From: Deinococcus aquiradiocola
GTDB taxonomy: Bacteria > Deinococcota > Deinococci > Deinococcales > Deinococcaceae
Length of the DNA stretch: 64,000 bases
Assembly: GCF_014646915.1 (NCBI RefSeq)
Contig: NZ_BMOE01000008.1
Span: 1-64,000 of the forward strand
Direction: 5' to 3'
Below the pieces are notes generated by a model. It saw only the letters and a list, made by a program, of their open reading frames with translations, had not been told where the DNA came from and did no database searches. The translations under genes and the position numbers were made by a program. How positions within the stretch are numbered: the first letter of the stretch is position 1; the number at the start of each line of letters is the position of its first letter. Of the stretch, positions 12,762 through 23,646 are shown one piece after another.

Positions 12762-13112
12762 TCAGTCGGGACCCAGGTCCGCGAGGCGGTCCAGGAAGCG
12801 CAGGAACGCCTGCCGGTCGCTGAACTCCTGCGGCGCGCCCAGCGGCCTGCCGCTCACGCGGGCATAGAAGCCGGAGCGGGAACTGGCGGGCGTGAGCCGC
12901 ACCTGCAGCCGCACCTGCAGCCCCGCCGTGCCGGTCCCGGCGTCGTCGGTGACGTCCTGCACGGCTGCCCGGACGCCTGCCGCGCCGCTCCTCGTGCCGA
13001 CCGTGCCGGTCCCCCCCGGTCCCGGCCGCCCGGCCGTGGTCCCTTCATTCCACGGATCCCTTTCCCTCACCTGCGTGCCCCCCGCCCCTGCCCGTCTCGG
13101 TTCCTCCCGCAT
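12762..13112 (-). CDS. Hypothetical protein with conserved-looking C-terminus
   Basis: I do not recognise this family. The 116-residue frame has a Gly/Thr/Arg-rich first half and a better-structured end (LQVRLQVRLTP then FSDRQAFLRFLDRL), which looks like a small alpha/beta domain with an amphipathic helix. The start at ATG 13112 is supported by an excellent AGGAGG site 6 nt upstream. It lies upstream of the penicillin acylase gene on the same strand (122-bp gap) and diverges from the peroxiredoxin. Confidence 0.5.
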   Translation of the reverse strand: MREEPRRAGAGGTQVRERDPWNEGTTAGRPGPGGTGTVGTRSGAAGVRAAVQDVTDDAGTGTAGLQVRLQVRLTPASSRSGFYARVSGRPLGAPQEFSDRQAFLRFLDRLADLGPD

Positions 13113-13228
13113 CTGGCCCTCCTGTCCTGCACGGTACGCGGGCGGGCGTCGCAGAAGCGTTGCATTCCGGGATACGCCACGCGCGCCGGGCACGGGAGGT
13201 CCGGCCGGTCCGCCGGTACACTGTGGGC

Positions 13229-13705
13229 ATGACGCACGCTTCCCCCAGAACCGCCCTGACAGGTCAGCCCGCCCCGGACTTCACGCTGCCGTCCTCGGGC
13301 GGCGACCCGGTCACGCTCAGCAGTTACCGGGGGCACAAGAACGTGGTGCTGGTCTTCTACCCGCTGGATTTCTCGCCGGTGTGCAGCATGCAGCTCCCGG
13401 AGTACTCGGGCCGTCAGGACGATTTCGGAGACGCGGGCGCCGTGGTGCTGGGCGTCAACCGGGACAGCGTGTACGCGCACCGCGCCTGGGCCGCCGAGTA
13501 CGGCATCGAGGTGCCGCTGCTGGCCGACATGAACCTGAAGGTCGCGCACGAGTACGGCGTCGCCATCGACGAGCGCGGCACGAGCCAGCGCGCCGTGTTC
13601 GTCATCGACCGGGAGGGCGTGGTGCGCTTCGAGTACGTCGAGGAGAAGACCGGAGATTACACCCTGAGGCCCGAGCAGGTGCTCGCGAAGGTCCGCGAAC
13701 TGTAA
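13229..13705 (+). CDS. 1-Cys peroxiredoxin (AhpC/TSA family, BCP/AhpE-like)
   Basis: Thiol peroxidase reducing hydroperoxides. The 158-residue protein carries the active-site pattern P-x3-S-x2-C in FYPLDFSPVCSMQ, giving peroxidatic Cys52. It is the only cysteine in the protein, so resolution must use an external thiol. The Ser in place of the usual Thr is a tolerated variant. The TACACT box (13217–13222) is 6 nt before ATG 13229, implying a leaderless mRNA; the frame stays open further upstream but conservation starts after this ATG. Confidence 0.9.
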   Translation: MTHASPRTALTGQPAPDFTLPSSGGDPVTLSSYRGHKNVVLVFYPLDFSPVCSMQLPEYSGRQDDFGDAGAVVLGVNRDSVYAHRAWAAEYGIEVPLLADMNLKVAHEYGVAIDERGTSQRAVFVIDREGVVRFEYVEEKTGDYTLRPEQVLAKVREL

Positions 13706-13723
13706 CTCCGGCCCGGTCCCGGA

Positions 13724-14080
13724 TCAGTCCTTCGGGGTGTCCTTGCGCTGCGCCTGCAGGGCGGCCCAGTCTTCGTACGCGAGGCCCGGAATGAGCGCGA
13801 AGCTGCCCACGAAGAGGCTCGCGAGGGCGGCCGGGTAGCGGGCGGGCGTGCGGCCCGTCAGCAGCAGGTACAGGGCGCCGAGCGTGCTGAGCGCGCCGAT
13901 GTCCATGAACATCACGCGCGTGAAGCTGCTCGACCGCAGGGCGCCCAGCGTGCCGGGGTCGCCGGGCCTGCGGCGGCCCAGGATGGCCGTCAGCAGCAGC
14001 GTGACGTACAGGCCCGCGTACAGCCGGAAGCGGGCGGGGCCGGGCTGGCGGTACGGGCGCAGGCGGGAATGGAGCGTCAT
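13724..14080 (-). CDS. Small membrane protein of unknown function
   Basis: The 118-residue protein is not recognised. Three hydrophobic segments are visible (about 20–34, 56–74, 84–101), with basic residues at the N-terminus and a charged tail. A TACGCT box lies 5 nt before ATG 14080, and GGAG abuts the start. It is convergent with the peroxiredoxin (18-bp gap) and divergent from the YgfZ gene. Confidence 0.6.
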   Translation of the reverse strand: MTLHSRLRPYRQPGPARFRLYAGLYVTLLLTAILGRRRPGDPGTLGALRSSSFTRVMFMDIGALSTLGALYLLLTGRTPARYPAALASLFVGSFALIPGLAYEDWAALQAQRKDTPKD

Positions 14081-14155
14081 GCTCCAGCGTACCGCGCGGC
14101 GCGGCGGCCCGCGCGCGTCACGTTGCGCGGCGCGGCCTTGGGTTAAGCTCCCGTC

Positions 14156-15028
14156 ATGTCACGCTTCACCCGCCTTCCCTCCAGCGCCCTGCGGCTGACC
14201 GGCCCGGACCGCCTGGATTTCGTGCAGGGGCAGATGACGGCCAACGTCAAGGCCGCGCCCACGCCCGGCATGGTGCCCGCCTGCTTCCTGAACGTGCGCG
14301 GTCAGATCGAGCATTTCGCGCGCGTGTACCGCCGTGCGGACGACCTGTACCTGCACCTCGACGATCCCGGCACGCCGGGCGAGGCGGCCGCTCAGCTCGC
14401 CGCACGCCTGAAGAAGTACATCATCTTCGATCAGGTGGAGGTGCAGGACGTGAGCGGCGTCCTGGCGAGCGTGCACGTCTGGGACGGCGTGCCGCAGGGC
14501 TGGGACCCGGCCGGGCCGGACGTGCAGATCTTCGAGCTGGGCGGCGGGACGGTCCTGGCGGGCCGCGTGAACCGGACGGGCGTGCCGGGCGTGGACCTGC
14601 ACCACCTGCGCGCGCACGAGGGGACGCTGCTGCCGCTGCTGGGCGAGGAGGCCAGCGCGGACGTGCTGGAGGCGGCCCGCATCGCGGCCGGGATCAGCGA
14701 CGTGGCGCGCGACGGGTGGCAGGGCACGCTGCTGCAGGAGGTCGGGCTGGACGACGCCATCAGTTACCGCAAGGGCTGTTACGTGGGGCAGGAGATCATG
14801 GCGAGGCTGGAGGCGCGCGGCAACGCCCGTCACGCGCTCGCGCGGCTCGCGGGGGAGGGGCTGCCCGCGCACGCGGACGTGCTGCTCGGTGAGCGCGTGG
14901 TGGGCCGCACGGGCGCGAGCACCGGCACGCTGGCCCTGGCGCGGCTGCGGCGCGACCTGCCGGAAGGGGCGGAGCTGCGCGTCGCGGACGTGCCTGCACG
15001 CGTCGTGACGGACGCCGTCACGCCCTGA
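14156..15028 (+). CDS. ygfZ: YgfZ/GcvT-domain folate-binding protein
   Basis: YgfZ proteins help maintain certain iron–sulfur enzymes in a folate-dependent way. The 290-residue protein has the family signature KGCYVGQE at 206–213, including the characteristic Cys208, and an aminomethyltransferase-like fold. Start: TAAGCT (14144–14149) is exactly 6 nt before ATG 14156, so the message is probably leaderless. The stop codon overlaps the start of the next gene by 1 nt, suggesting coupling. Confidence 0.9.
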   Translation: MSRFTRLPSSALRLTGPDRLDFVQGQMTANVKAAPTPGMVPACFLNVRGQIEHFARVYRRADDLYLHLDDPGTPGEAAAQLAARLKKYIIFDQVEVQDVSGVLASVHVWDGVPQGWDPAGPDVQIFELGGGTVLAGRVNRTGVPGVDLHHLRAHEGTLLPLLGEEASADVLEAARIAAGISDVARDGWQGTLLQEVGLDDAISYRKGCYVGQEIMARLEARGNARHALARLAGEGLPAHADVLLGERVVGRTGASTGTLALARLRRDLPEGAELRVADVPARVVTDAVTP

Positions 15029-15522
15029 TGCTGGCCCCGCTGCAGCGGCTGGGGGACGCGCCGCGCCGGGCCGCGCTGCTCGGCGCGCTGCGCCGCGCGT
15101 ACCTGCTCGCGCTGGCGGCGCTGGCCGTGCCGGGCCTGCTGATCGGCGTGCCGTTCGGGGTGACGTCCAGCCCTGCCCCGAACAGCGCGGCGCTGCTGGG
15201 GCTGGGCGCCTCAGCCCTGGTATGTGCCGCGCTGGCCCTGGGGCTCGCGCACCGCAAGGCCCGACCGGCCGTGCCCGGCACGCCCGAGGGCCGCGACCTG
15301 AGCGTGCAGGCGGCCATCCAGGCGGCCAGCGCGCCCGCCGTGCCGCTGCTGATGGCGTGCACGCAGCTGCGCTCCCCGCTGACGCTGCTGGCCCTGCTGG
15401 CCCTGACGCTGCTGGCGCTGGCGGTCGGCTGGGCGTCCCTGACGCTGTGGGCGCGCCGGGCCGGACGGCCGGACGCCGCGCCCGGCGACGCGGCCCTCAC
15501 GGACCCGGCAGTCACCGGCTGA
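15028..15522 (+). CDS. Hypothetical membrane protein downstream of ygfZ
   Basis: The 164-residue protein has four Leu/Ala-rich hydrophobic stretches (about 24–43, 54–73, 98–112, 116–140) and no recognised motif. TGATG links it to ygfZ, so it is likely translated by re-initiation. Its role is unknown. Confidence 0.6.
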   Translation: MLAPLQRLGDAPRRAALLGALRRAYLLALAALAVPGLLIGVPFGVTSSPAPNSAALLGLGASALVCAALALGLAHRKARPAVPGTPEGRDLSVQAAIQAASAPAVPLLMACTQLRSPLTLLALLALTLLALAVGWASLTLWARRAGRPDAAPGDAALTDPAVTG

Positions 15523-15573
15523 CGGCAGGCACCGGCTGAGGCCCGCCGCCCCGCCTTGCTCTACAGTGACTTC

Positions 15574-16782
15574 ATGCCCGAATCCCGACCCGGCCGGACG
15601 CCTTCCGTTCCCGCGCCGCTCCTGACCGCTGCCGGACTGGCGCTCGGCGCGGCGGTCGCGCTGGGCTTCGGGCGGTTCAGTTACGCGCTGCTGCTGCCGC
15701 CCATGCGCGCGTCGCTGGGGTGGACGTACACGCAGGCGGGCGGCATGAACACCGCGAACGGTGCCGGGTACCTGCTCGGCGCGCTGCTCGCCCCCCTGCT
15801 GATCGGGCAGCTGGGGGCGCGGCCCGCCTTCCTGGCGTCCATGCTGTTCACGGCCCTGACGCTGCTCGTCACGGCGCTCGTCACGCCGTTCTGGGCGCTG
15901 CTGGCCCTGCGCGGCCTGACGGGCCTGAGCGGGGCGGTGACCTTCACGGCGGGCGGCCTGCTCGCCGCGCAGGCCGCGTCGCGCGCGCCGGCACGGCAGG
16001 CGGGCGCGGTCCTCACGACCTTCTACGCCGGGGCGAGCCTCGGCATCCTGCTGACCGGGCTGGGCCTGCCGCCCCTGCTGGCACGGCTGGGCGACGCGGG
16101 CTGGCGGTCCGGCTGGGCGGTCCTGGGGGGCGTGTCGCTGCTGGCGCTCGGTGCGGCGTGGCTCGCGAGTCGCGGGACGGGTGCGCGCGGCGGTCCCGTC
16201 GGGCCGGGCGTGCGCGCGGCGCAGCTGCGGCCGCTGCTGCGTTCGCTGCTCGCGTACGCCTGTTCGGGCCTGGGGTACGTGGCGTACACGACCTTCTCGG
16301 TCACGTACCTGCGGTCGCAGGGGGCGAGCACGGCGCAGGTGGCGCTGTTCTGGACGCTGCTGGGCTTCGCCGGTCTGGTGGCCCCGCTGCTGTGGAGTCG
16401 GCTGATGTCGCGCGTGTGGGGCGGCCGCACGATGGGCCTGCTGATGACGATCATGGCGCTCGGCGCGGCCCTGCCGGTGCTGAGTGCCGCGCCGGGCGTG
16501 GCGTTCGTGTCGGCGCTGCTGTTCGGTGCGACGTGCCTGAGCGTGGTGGCGTCCACCACGGCCCTCGCGCGGCAGAGCCTGCCGCCTGCCGTGTGGGGGG
16601 CGGGCGTGGCGACGTACACCATCACGTTCGCGGCGTTCCAGAGTCTGGGGCCGGTGCTGGCGGGCCTGCTCGCGGACGGCGGGGCGGGCGGTCTGCGGCT
16701 GGGTCTGGGCCTGTCGGCGCTGGTGCTGCTGGTGGGGGCCGGACTGGCCTTCAGTCAGCGGCGCGCCGAACCGGTCGATTGA
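15574..16782 (+). CDS. MFS transporter, YbfB/YjiJ-type
   Basis: The 402-residue protein has about 12 transmembrane segments. Its start, LGFGRFSYALLLPPMR, is the signature of the YbfB/YjiJ branch of the major facilitator superfamily; substrates of this branch are poorly known. The TACAGT box (15562–15567) lies 6 nt before ATG 15574, supporting this start over an in-frame upstream codon. Gap to the previous gene is 51 bp. Confidence 0.85.
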   Translation: MPESRPGRTPSVPAPLLTAAGLALGAAVALGFGRFSYALLLPPMRASLGWTYTQAGGMNTANGAGYLLGALLAPLLIGQLGARPAFLASMLFTALTLLVTALVTPFWALLALRGLTGLSGAVTFTAGGLLAAQAASRAPARQAGAVLTTFYAGASLGILLTGLGLPPLLARLGDAGWRSGWAVLGGVSLLALGAAWLASRGTGARGGPVGPGVRAAQLRPLLRSLLAYACSGLGYVAYTTFSVTYLRSQGASTAQVALFWTLLGFAGLVAPLLWSRLMSRVWGGRTMGLLMTIMALGAALPVLSAAPGVAFVSALLFGATCLSVVASTTALARQSLPPAVWGAGVATYTITFAAFQSLGPVLAGLLADGGAGGLRLGLGLSALVLLVGAGLAFSQRRAEPVD

Positions 16783-16964
16783 GGGTCCACGGGCGGACAT
16801 GGAAGGCGTGTGCTCTCACGGTGTTCCAAGAATGACGCCCCTGGCTTGAGTCACCCTTCACGGTCGGTCCTGCCGGACATCCAGAAGCATGAGAGCCGCG
16901 TATAGCAGGGTGGATGTCCCGGTGGACCCCTGTCAGCGCGCAGCCCCCCCGGCCGGAGGAACAC

Positions 16965-17801
16965 ATGCGTCACCCCATCATGATCGCCGCCCTGACCCTC
17001 ACCCTCGCCGCCTGCACCCAGGCCAGCGTCCCGCCCGCCGGGACCCTCGCGTACGGCCTGAACGCCAGCGGCCAGCTCGTCACCTTCGGCCTTGATAATG
17101 CGGGCAGCAGCGCCACCACCCGCAGCGTGACCGGCCTGGGCAGCGACACCCTCGCCGACCTGGACTTCAACCCCGCCAACGGCGCCCTGTACGCCTTCGC
17201 GACCTCCGGCAACGTCTACACCGTCGATCCTGCCACCGGCGCCGCGACCCTCAACACCACGCCCCTGAGCACCGTCGCGCCCCGCGTGACGGACTTCAAC
17301 CCCGCCGCGAACCGCGTGCGCGTGATCGGCGCGTCCGCCAGCAACGCCCGCCTGACCGTCGACCCCGGCCCCAGCACCTCCCCCAAGGGCACCGTGACGA
17401 CCGACGGCACCCTCGCGTACGCCGCCACCGACACCAACGCCGGCAAGACCCCCAACGTGCTGGGCGCGGCATACACGAACAGTGCGCTGAACGGCGGCAC
17501 GCTGCCCGCCAGCACCCTTCTGTACAGCGTGGACGCCACCACCAACACCCTCGACCTGCACAGCACCGCTCCCGGCACCGCCGCCGGGAACTTCAACACG
17601 CTCGGCACGGTCGGCGCGCTCGGCGTGACGCTCGGCAGCAGCGTCGGCTTCGACATCGTCACCAGGGGCGGCATGAATACCGCGTACCTCGTGAACGGCA
17701 GCACCCTGTACACCGTGAACCTCATGACGGGCGCCGCCACGCAGATCGCCACGCTCAGCACGCCGCTCAAGGCGCTCGCCGTCACGCTCAGCGCGCAGTA
17801 A
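16965..17801 (+). CDS. DUF4394 lipoprotein
   Basis: The 278-residue protein starts with a lipoprotein signal (MRHPIMIAALTLTLAAC, lipid Cys17). The rest has the DUF4394 pattern of short strand repeats: LYAFATSGNVYTVDPATG, then VLGAAYTNS and a final LYTVNLMTGAATQIATL, suggesting a beta-propeller at the cell surface. Function is unknown. ATG 16965 is preceded by GGAGGAACAC. It stands alone, with 182 bp upstream and 299 bp downstream free of genes. Confidence 0.85.
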   Translation: MRHPIMIAALTLTLAACTQASVPPAGTLAYGLNASGQLVTFGLDNAGSSATTRSVTGLGSDTLADLDFNPANGALYAFATSGNVYTVDPATGAATLNTTPLSTVAPRVTDFNPAANRVRVIGASASNARLTVDPGPSTSPKGTVTTDGTLAYAATDTNAGKTPNVLGAAYTNSALNGGTLPASTLLYSVDATTNTLDLHSTAPGTAAGNFNTLGTVGALGVTLGSSVGFDIVTRGGMNTAYLVNGSTLYTVNLMTGAATQIATLSTPLKALAVTLSAQ

Positions 17802-18100
17802 GCCCGGACTGAGCAGTGATCCCGGACTGAGCTGAACTCCCGAAGTTCAGCTGAGCGGAACGCGAAGCCGCCGCCCGGCCACGAACACCAAATCCTGCCC
17901 TCCTGGCCCCGGGCCGGACGCTCCTGACTCCCAGCCGTGACGGCCGGGGAGGGCGCGTCCGGCCCGGCCTTCGCCTGCCGCGCCGCCCTGGCCTGCGGGC
18001 CGCGTTCCTGTCTGGCCCGAGACACCTTCGCCTCATGCCGTGGACGTTAGGCTGAACGCACTCCCTGGCGCGCCGAGGCCAGGCGGTTTCGGAGGACGCC
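17802..18100. other. Gene-free gap with a hairpin and the glc operon promoter region
   Basis: Near the left end, CCCGGACTGAGC occurs twice, followed by a 9-bp stem (17830–17838 with 17844–17852, loop CCCGA) with no T-run; it may still end the DUF4394 transcript. A TAGGCT box (18046–18051) is a candidate -10 for the glcF leader. I see nothing else. Confidence 0.4.
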
Positions 18101-19380
<1,280 letters not shown>

Positions 19381-19384
<4 letters not shown>

Positions 19385-20766
19385 CGCTCCCCCACCCGCT
19401 CGCGCGGGACCTGACGCGGCAGCTCGGGCCGCGCAAGGTGCTCAGCACGCCCGGCGAGCGCCGCATGTACTCCTACGACGCCATCCAGATGGGCGTCGTG
19501 CCGGTGTGCGTCGTCCTGCCGGAAAGCACGCAGGACGTGGCGCTGGCCGTGAAGGCCGCGCGCGCGGCGGGCCTGCCGGTGGTGGGGCGCGGCGCGGCCA
19601 GCGGCCTGAGCGGCGGGGCCGCGCCCGCCGAGCCGTCCCTGGTGATCAGCTTCACGCGCATGACGCGCCTGAGCATCGACGCGGCGCGCCGCGAGGCGCA
19701 CGCGCAGGCGGGCGTCGTGACGCTCAAGGTGAGCGACGCGGCCCGCCCGCACGGCCTGGTGTACCCGCCCGACCCGGCCAGTTTCCGGACGAGCACCATC
19801 GGCGGGAACCTCGCCGAGAACGCGGGCGGCCCGATGTGCTTCAAGTACGGCGTGAGCGGCGACTACGTCAGGGGCCTGCAGTTCGTGGACGCGGACGGCG
19901 ACATTCACGACCTGACGCGGGACGCCTACGACCTCGCGGGCCTGCTGATCGGCTCCGAGGGCACGCTGGGCCTCATCACGGAGGCCACGCTGCGCCTGAG
20001 CACCCCGGCCCGCTACACCCGCACCCTGATGAGCAGTTTCGCGCGGGTGGGCGACGCGGCGGACGCCGTGAGCCGCGCCATCGCGGCGGGCGCCGTGCCC
20101 GCCAAGCTGGAGTTCATGGACCGTGCCTGCGTGAACGCCATCGAGGACTACCTGAACATCGGGCTGCCCAGGGCGGCGGGCGCCGTGCTGCTCGTCGACA
20201 CGGACGGCGACGACCTCGACACCGTGCAGGAGGAGCTGGAGCTGGTGGAGCGCGCCTGCACCTCCAGCGGGGGAGAGGTGCGGCGCGCCGCGACGGACGC
20301 GGACGCGGCGGCGCTGTGGCAGGCGCGGCGCAGCGTGTCGCCCGCCCTGGGCCGCATCCGGCCGCAGCGCATGAACGAGGACATCGTCGTGCCGCGCAGC
20401 GTGCTGGGCGAGGTGGTGCGCGAGATCGAGGCGCTCGGGCAGGCGTCCGGCCTGAAGCTCGTGCAGTTCGGGCACATCGGGGACGGCAACCTGCACCCCA
20501 ACATCCTGTTCGATCCCCGGACCGAGAGCGAGGAGGCGGTGCATGCCCTCGCGCACCGGATCGCGAGCGTCGCCATCCGGCACGGCGGCGTCCTGAGCGG
20601 CGAGCACGGGATCGGCAGCATGAAACTGCCGTTCATGGCCGAGGCGGTCGACCCGGTCACGATGTCGGCCCTGTGGGACGCCAAGCACGCCCTCGACCCG
20701 CAGGGCCGCCTGAATCCCGGCAAGGTCCTGCCCTCGCCGGACGGCCTGGGAGGCGCCCATGATTGA
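19381..20766 (+). CDS. glcD: Glycolate oxidase FAD subunit
   Basis: GlcD oxidises glycolate to glyoxylate with FAD. The 461-residue protein shows the PCMH-type FAD-binding motifs [29 protein letters not shown] and [10 protein letters not shown], and the C-terminal [14 protein letters not shown] and SGEHGIG stretches. The start is GTG 19381 in a GTGA overlap with glcF. Overlap with the next gene is 8 nt, so the three are translated as a unit. Confidence 0.93.
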
Positions 20767-21409
20767 AGTGTCGGCCGCCGACCAGTACGTGACCGTCAGC
20801 GGCAGCACGACGCTGCCGGAGGTGTACGCCGCGCTGCCTGCCGGACTGTACCCGCCGTTCCCGCCGCTCGACCTGCCGGGCGGCGTGGGGGACCTCGTGA
20901 CGCGCGGCGGTTTCGGGCAGACGTTCTTTTTCGGGGCGGAAGTGCTCGGCCTGACCTTCGTGGCGCCCAGCGGACGGACGCTCGTGGCGGGCGGGCGCAC
21001 CGTCAAGAACGTGCAGGGCTACGACCTGACCAGACCCTTCGTGGGCAGCTTCGGGCAGCTCGGGCAGGCGCAGACGGTGACGCTGCGCCTGCGGCCCGGC
21101 CTGATGGCCGCGCACCACGCCCGCCCCGGCCGCCTGGAAGACGCGCCCGTCACGGCGGCACGCTACCTGTGGCAGGAGGGCGGGACGCTGCACGCCTTTC
21201 ATTTCGGGCACGTGCGCGAGGTGGAGAGCGTCATGCGGGCCTTCGGGGGCGAGCCCGTCACGGCGCCGCCCGACTACCGCGCCCTGTACCCGGACGGGAT
21301 GGGGGTCGGGACGGACGGCCCGCTGCGGGACGCGCGCTTCACGTGGGCGAACGGCGGGCACGTGCCGGACGCCCCGCCCCTGTTCCTGAAGCTCGCCGCG
21401 CGCCTCTGA
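20759..21409 (+). CDS. glcE: GlcE-like FAD-binding subunit, short form
   Basis: The 216-residue protein has a reduced FAD-binding fold: [28 protein letters not shown] and a [22 protein letters not shown] core that matches GlcE. It overlaps glcD by 8 nt. Classical GlcE has about 350 residues; this version lacks much of the C-terminal half. Stop codon and flanks show no sign of a frameshift, so the short form appears to be the natural product. Confidence 0.75.
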   Translation: MIEVSAADQYVTVSGSTTLPEVYAALPAGLYPPFPPLDLPGGVGDLVTRGGFGQTFFFGAEVLGLTFVAPSGRTLVAGGRTVKNVQGYDLTRPFVGSFGQLGQAQTVTLRLRPGLMAAHHARPGRLEDAPVTAARYLWQEGGTLHAFHFGHVREVESVMRAFGGEPVTAPPDYRALYPDGMGVGTDGPLRDARFTWANGGHVPDAPPLFLKLAARL

Positions 21410-21849
21410 GACGGACCTCCGGTCCACCGGGACACGAACGACCTGATGCCCCCTCCTGCAGGAGAGGAGGGGAAGCGGCGGGCGCGAGGCCCGCAGCGGG
21501 GTGGACAGGGCACTGTGACGCTCGGGCGCTCGGCCTGGACGTCGGCTTGGCATTCGGCAGGCGTCGGGGAGGTCGCGGGCGGCCATGAACTGTGCTGGGC
21601 AGGAAAAAAACCTGTACAGTCACATGCGAACCGATGTGAGAAAACTGTCAGTTTCGGGTCAGCATACTTTGATGACGGAAGACCCCACCCACAGACAACA
21701 TCCGGTCCTCTGACTTCCCCCCCTCCTATGCCTAACGTCCCCGCGTCCGTCCCCCCTGCGTCGGCTTTCCGGTCGAGGGGCCTCCTGTGCCCTGCACGGA
21801 TCACGCGCGGGCAGCGGCGTACCGTCACCGGGCGGGCAGCGGGAGACGC
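21410..21849. other. Regulatory gap between the glc operon and the signalling block
   Basis: A hairpin at 21450–21457 with 21465–21472 (8 bp, loop 7) may end the glc transcript, without a T-run. At 21616–21648 there is an imperfect inverted repeat (ACAGTCACAT against ATGTGA...ACTGT) next to an A7 run, and a TACTTT box follows near 21665. These could be an operator and promoter for the gene at 21850. No coding sequence is supported. Confidence 0.35.
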
Positions 21850-23646
21850 ATGACCGAAGCCGCGTACTCCGACCCGGACCGCTGGACCACGCCCGGCCCG
21901 CGCGGCGTCCTGCCGCCCGCCCTGGACCTCGATCCGGCCCGGCGTGCCGTGAGCGTCGACGGGCACACCGTGCCGCTCACCGCCAAGGAATACCTGCTGT
22001 TCGAACTGCTGTACAGCTCGCGCGGCCGTCTCTTTACCCGCGACGACATCCTGGAGCGCATCTGGGGCCTGGATTTCCTGGGCGAGGCGCGCATCGTGGA
22101 CGCGTACGTCAAGCGGCTGCGCAGCAAGCTCGGGCCGGGCGCCATCGAGACGGTGCGCGGCCTCGGGTACCGCTGCCCGCTGCCTGAACTGGTGGGCGTG
22201 GCGCAGCCGCACCTGCAGCGCCTTCCGCCCGAGGCGCGCCTCCTGACGCGCCTCGCGCAGCGCATCCTGCAGGTCACGGACCCCGCCCACATCGTCGCGA
22301 ACGTGCAGGAACTGCTGCGCGACCATTACAACGTGCGCGAGGTGTCGCTGTGGTCCATGCCGGACCGGACGCTGCTCGGGTACGCGGGCAGCCCGCAGGT
22401 GTCGTCCCTGCCCGCCGGGGCCGCCCTGAACGGCACGGACGGCCGCCCCGACCTGCTGTGCGTGCCGCTCGGGACCGGCCAGCCGGACCAGGGCCCCTGG
22501 GCGCTCCTGGCCTTCTGGGACGGGTCCGGCCGCGACGGGTGGCCCGTCGACGTGCGCTCCGCGCTGGACGCCGTCGCGGGCCTCGTGAACCCCGCCCTGC
22601 GGCTCAACGGTGAGATCCGGGGCCGTGAACTGGCCGAACAGCAGGTCCGGCAATTGAATACCGAACTCGAACGGCGCGTGCAGGCGCGCACGCAGGACCT
22701 CGCCCGCGCCAACGCCGACCTCAGCGCCCTGTACGGCCTCGCGCAGGAACTCGCGGGCGCCGCGAGCCTCCCGGAAGTCCTGTCGCGCGGCCTGAGCATC
22801 CTCGCGCAGCTGGCGGGCGCCACCGTCTGCTCGCTGTGGCGCCTGCACCACACCGAACTCTCCTGCCTGGGCGCGTACACCCCGGACCGCGAGGAGCGCA
22901 CGCACGCGCAGCAGCAGCAGTCCGCCGCGCTCACCCGCCTGCTGCGGCAGTCCGTGGCGTGCACGTCCGTGCAGAGCGTCCTGACGCGCACCGCGTCCCT
23001 GCCGGACGGACGGCAGGTGCTGCTCATCCCGGTCGCGTGCGGCGCGGCGGGCGTGCACGCCCTGCACCTCGAACTGCCCGGCGAGATCCCCGACGACCTG
23101 AGCCTGCTGGACGCGGCCGCCCGGTCCTTCGGGCTGGCGTTCGAACGGCAGACGCAGACCCTGATGCTCGAACACGTCGCGCTGAGCGACGAACTGACGG
23201 GCCTGCCCAACCGCCGCGCGCTCCTCACGGACCTCGCCGCGGAACTGTCGTACAGCCAGCGGCACCGCACTTCCCTCACGCTCAGCCTCTTCGAACTCCC
23301 GAACATCCGGGACGTGAACAGCACGGCGGGCTTCGCGGCCGGGAACGACCTGATCCGCGCGCTGGCCGACGAACTGCGCCGCACGCTGCGCCTCGAGGAC
23401 CGCATGTACCGCCTGAGCGGCGCGGTCGTCGCGAGCCTCGTGCGGTCCGTGGACCTGCACGAACGCCACGCCCTCAGCGCCCGCCTGAATGCCCTGGCCG
23501 CCACCTTTCCTGCCGGAACGGACGGCGGCACGCTGCGCGTCAGTCACGCCAGTTCCCCCGACGAGACGTCCGAACTGTCCGACCTGCTGCACCTCGCGCT
23601 CGCGCGACTGGAAGAGCAGCCCGAGCCGCCCCCCGGCCCCGCATGA
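21850..23646 (+). CDS. Winged-helix / GAF / degenerate-GGDEF signalling protein
   Basis: Unusual 598-residue architecture. Residues 26–110 are an OmpR/PhoB-type winged helix ([36 protein letters not shown]) with no receiver domain before it. Then come two GAF-like regions (about 125–260 and 300–435) joined by a coiled coil, and a GGDEF-fold domain from 447 ([10 protein letters not shown]). The catalytic GG(D/E)EF is replaced by LSGAV (522–526), so cyclase activity is unlikely. ATG 21850 follows GGGAGAC. The 3' end overlaps the next gene by ATGA. Probably a transcription regulator that senses small ligands; its targets are unknown. Confidence 0.8.
   Translation: MTEAAYSDPDRWTTPGPRGVLPPALDLDPARRAVSVDGHTVPLTAKEYLLFELLYSSRGRLFTRDDILERIWGLDFLGEARIVDAYVKRLRSKLGPGAIETVRGLGYRCPLPELVGVAQPHLQRLPPEARLLTRLAQRILQVTDPAHIVANVQELLRDHYNVREVSLWSMPDRTLLGYAGSPQVSSLPAGAALNGTDGRPDLLCVPLGTGQPDQGPWALLAFWDGSGRDGWPVDVRSALDAVAGLVNPALRLNGEIRGRELAEQQVRQLNTELERRVQARTQDLARANADLSALYGLAQELAGAASLPEVLSRGLSILAQLAGATVCSLWRLHHTELSCLGAYTPDREERTHAQQQQSAALTRLLRQSVACTSVQSVLTRTASLPDGRQVLLIPVACGAAGVHALHLELPGEIPDDLSLLDAAARSFGLAFERQTQTLMLEHVALSDELTGLPNRRALLTDLAAELSYSQRHRTSLTLSLFELPNIRDVNSTAGFAAGNDLIRALADELRRTLRLEDRMYRLSGAVVASLVRSVDLHERHALSARLNALAATFPAGTDGGTLRVSHASSPDETSELSDLLHLALARLEEQPEPPPGPA

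Noticed and set aside
21600..21670. Radiation/desiccation response operator (TTATGTCATTGACATAA-like palindrome)
   Set aside because: The inverted repeat here does not match that consensus, and no match was noticed by eye elsewhere in the window.
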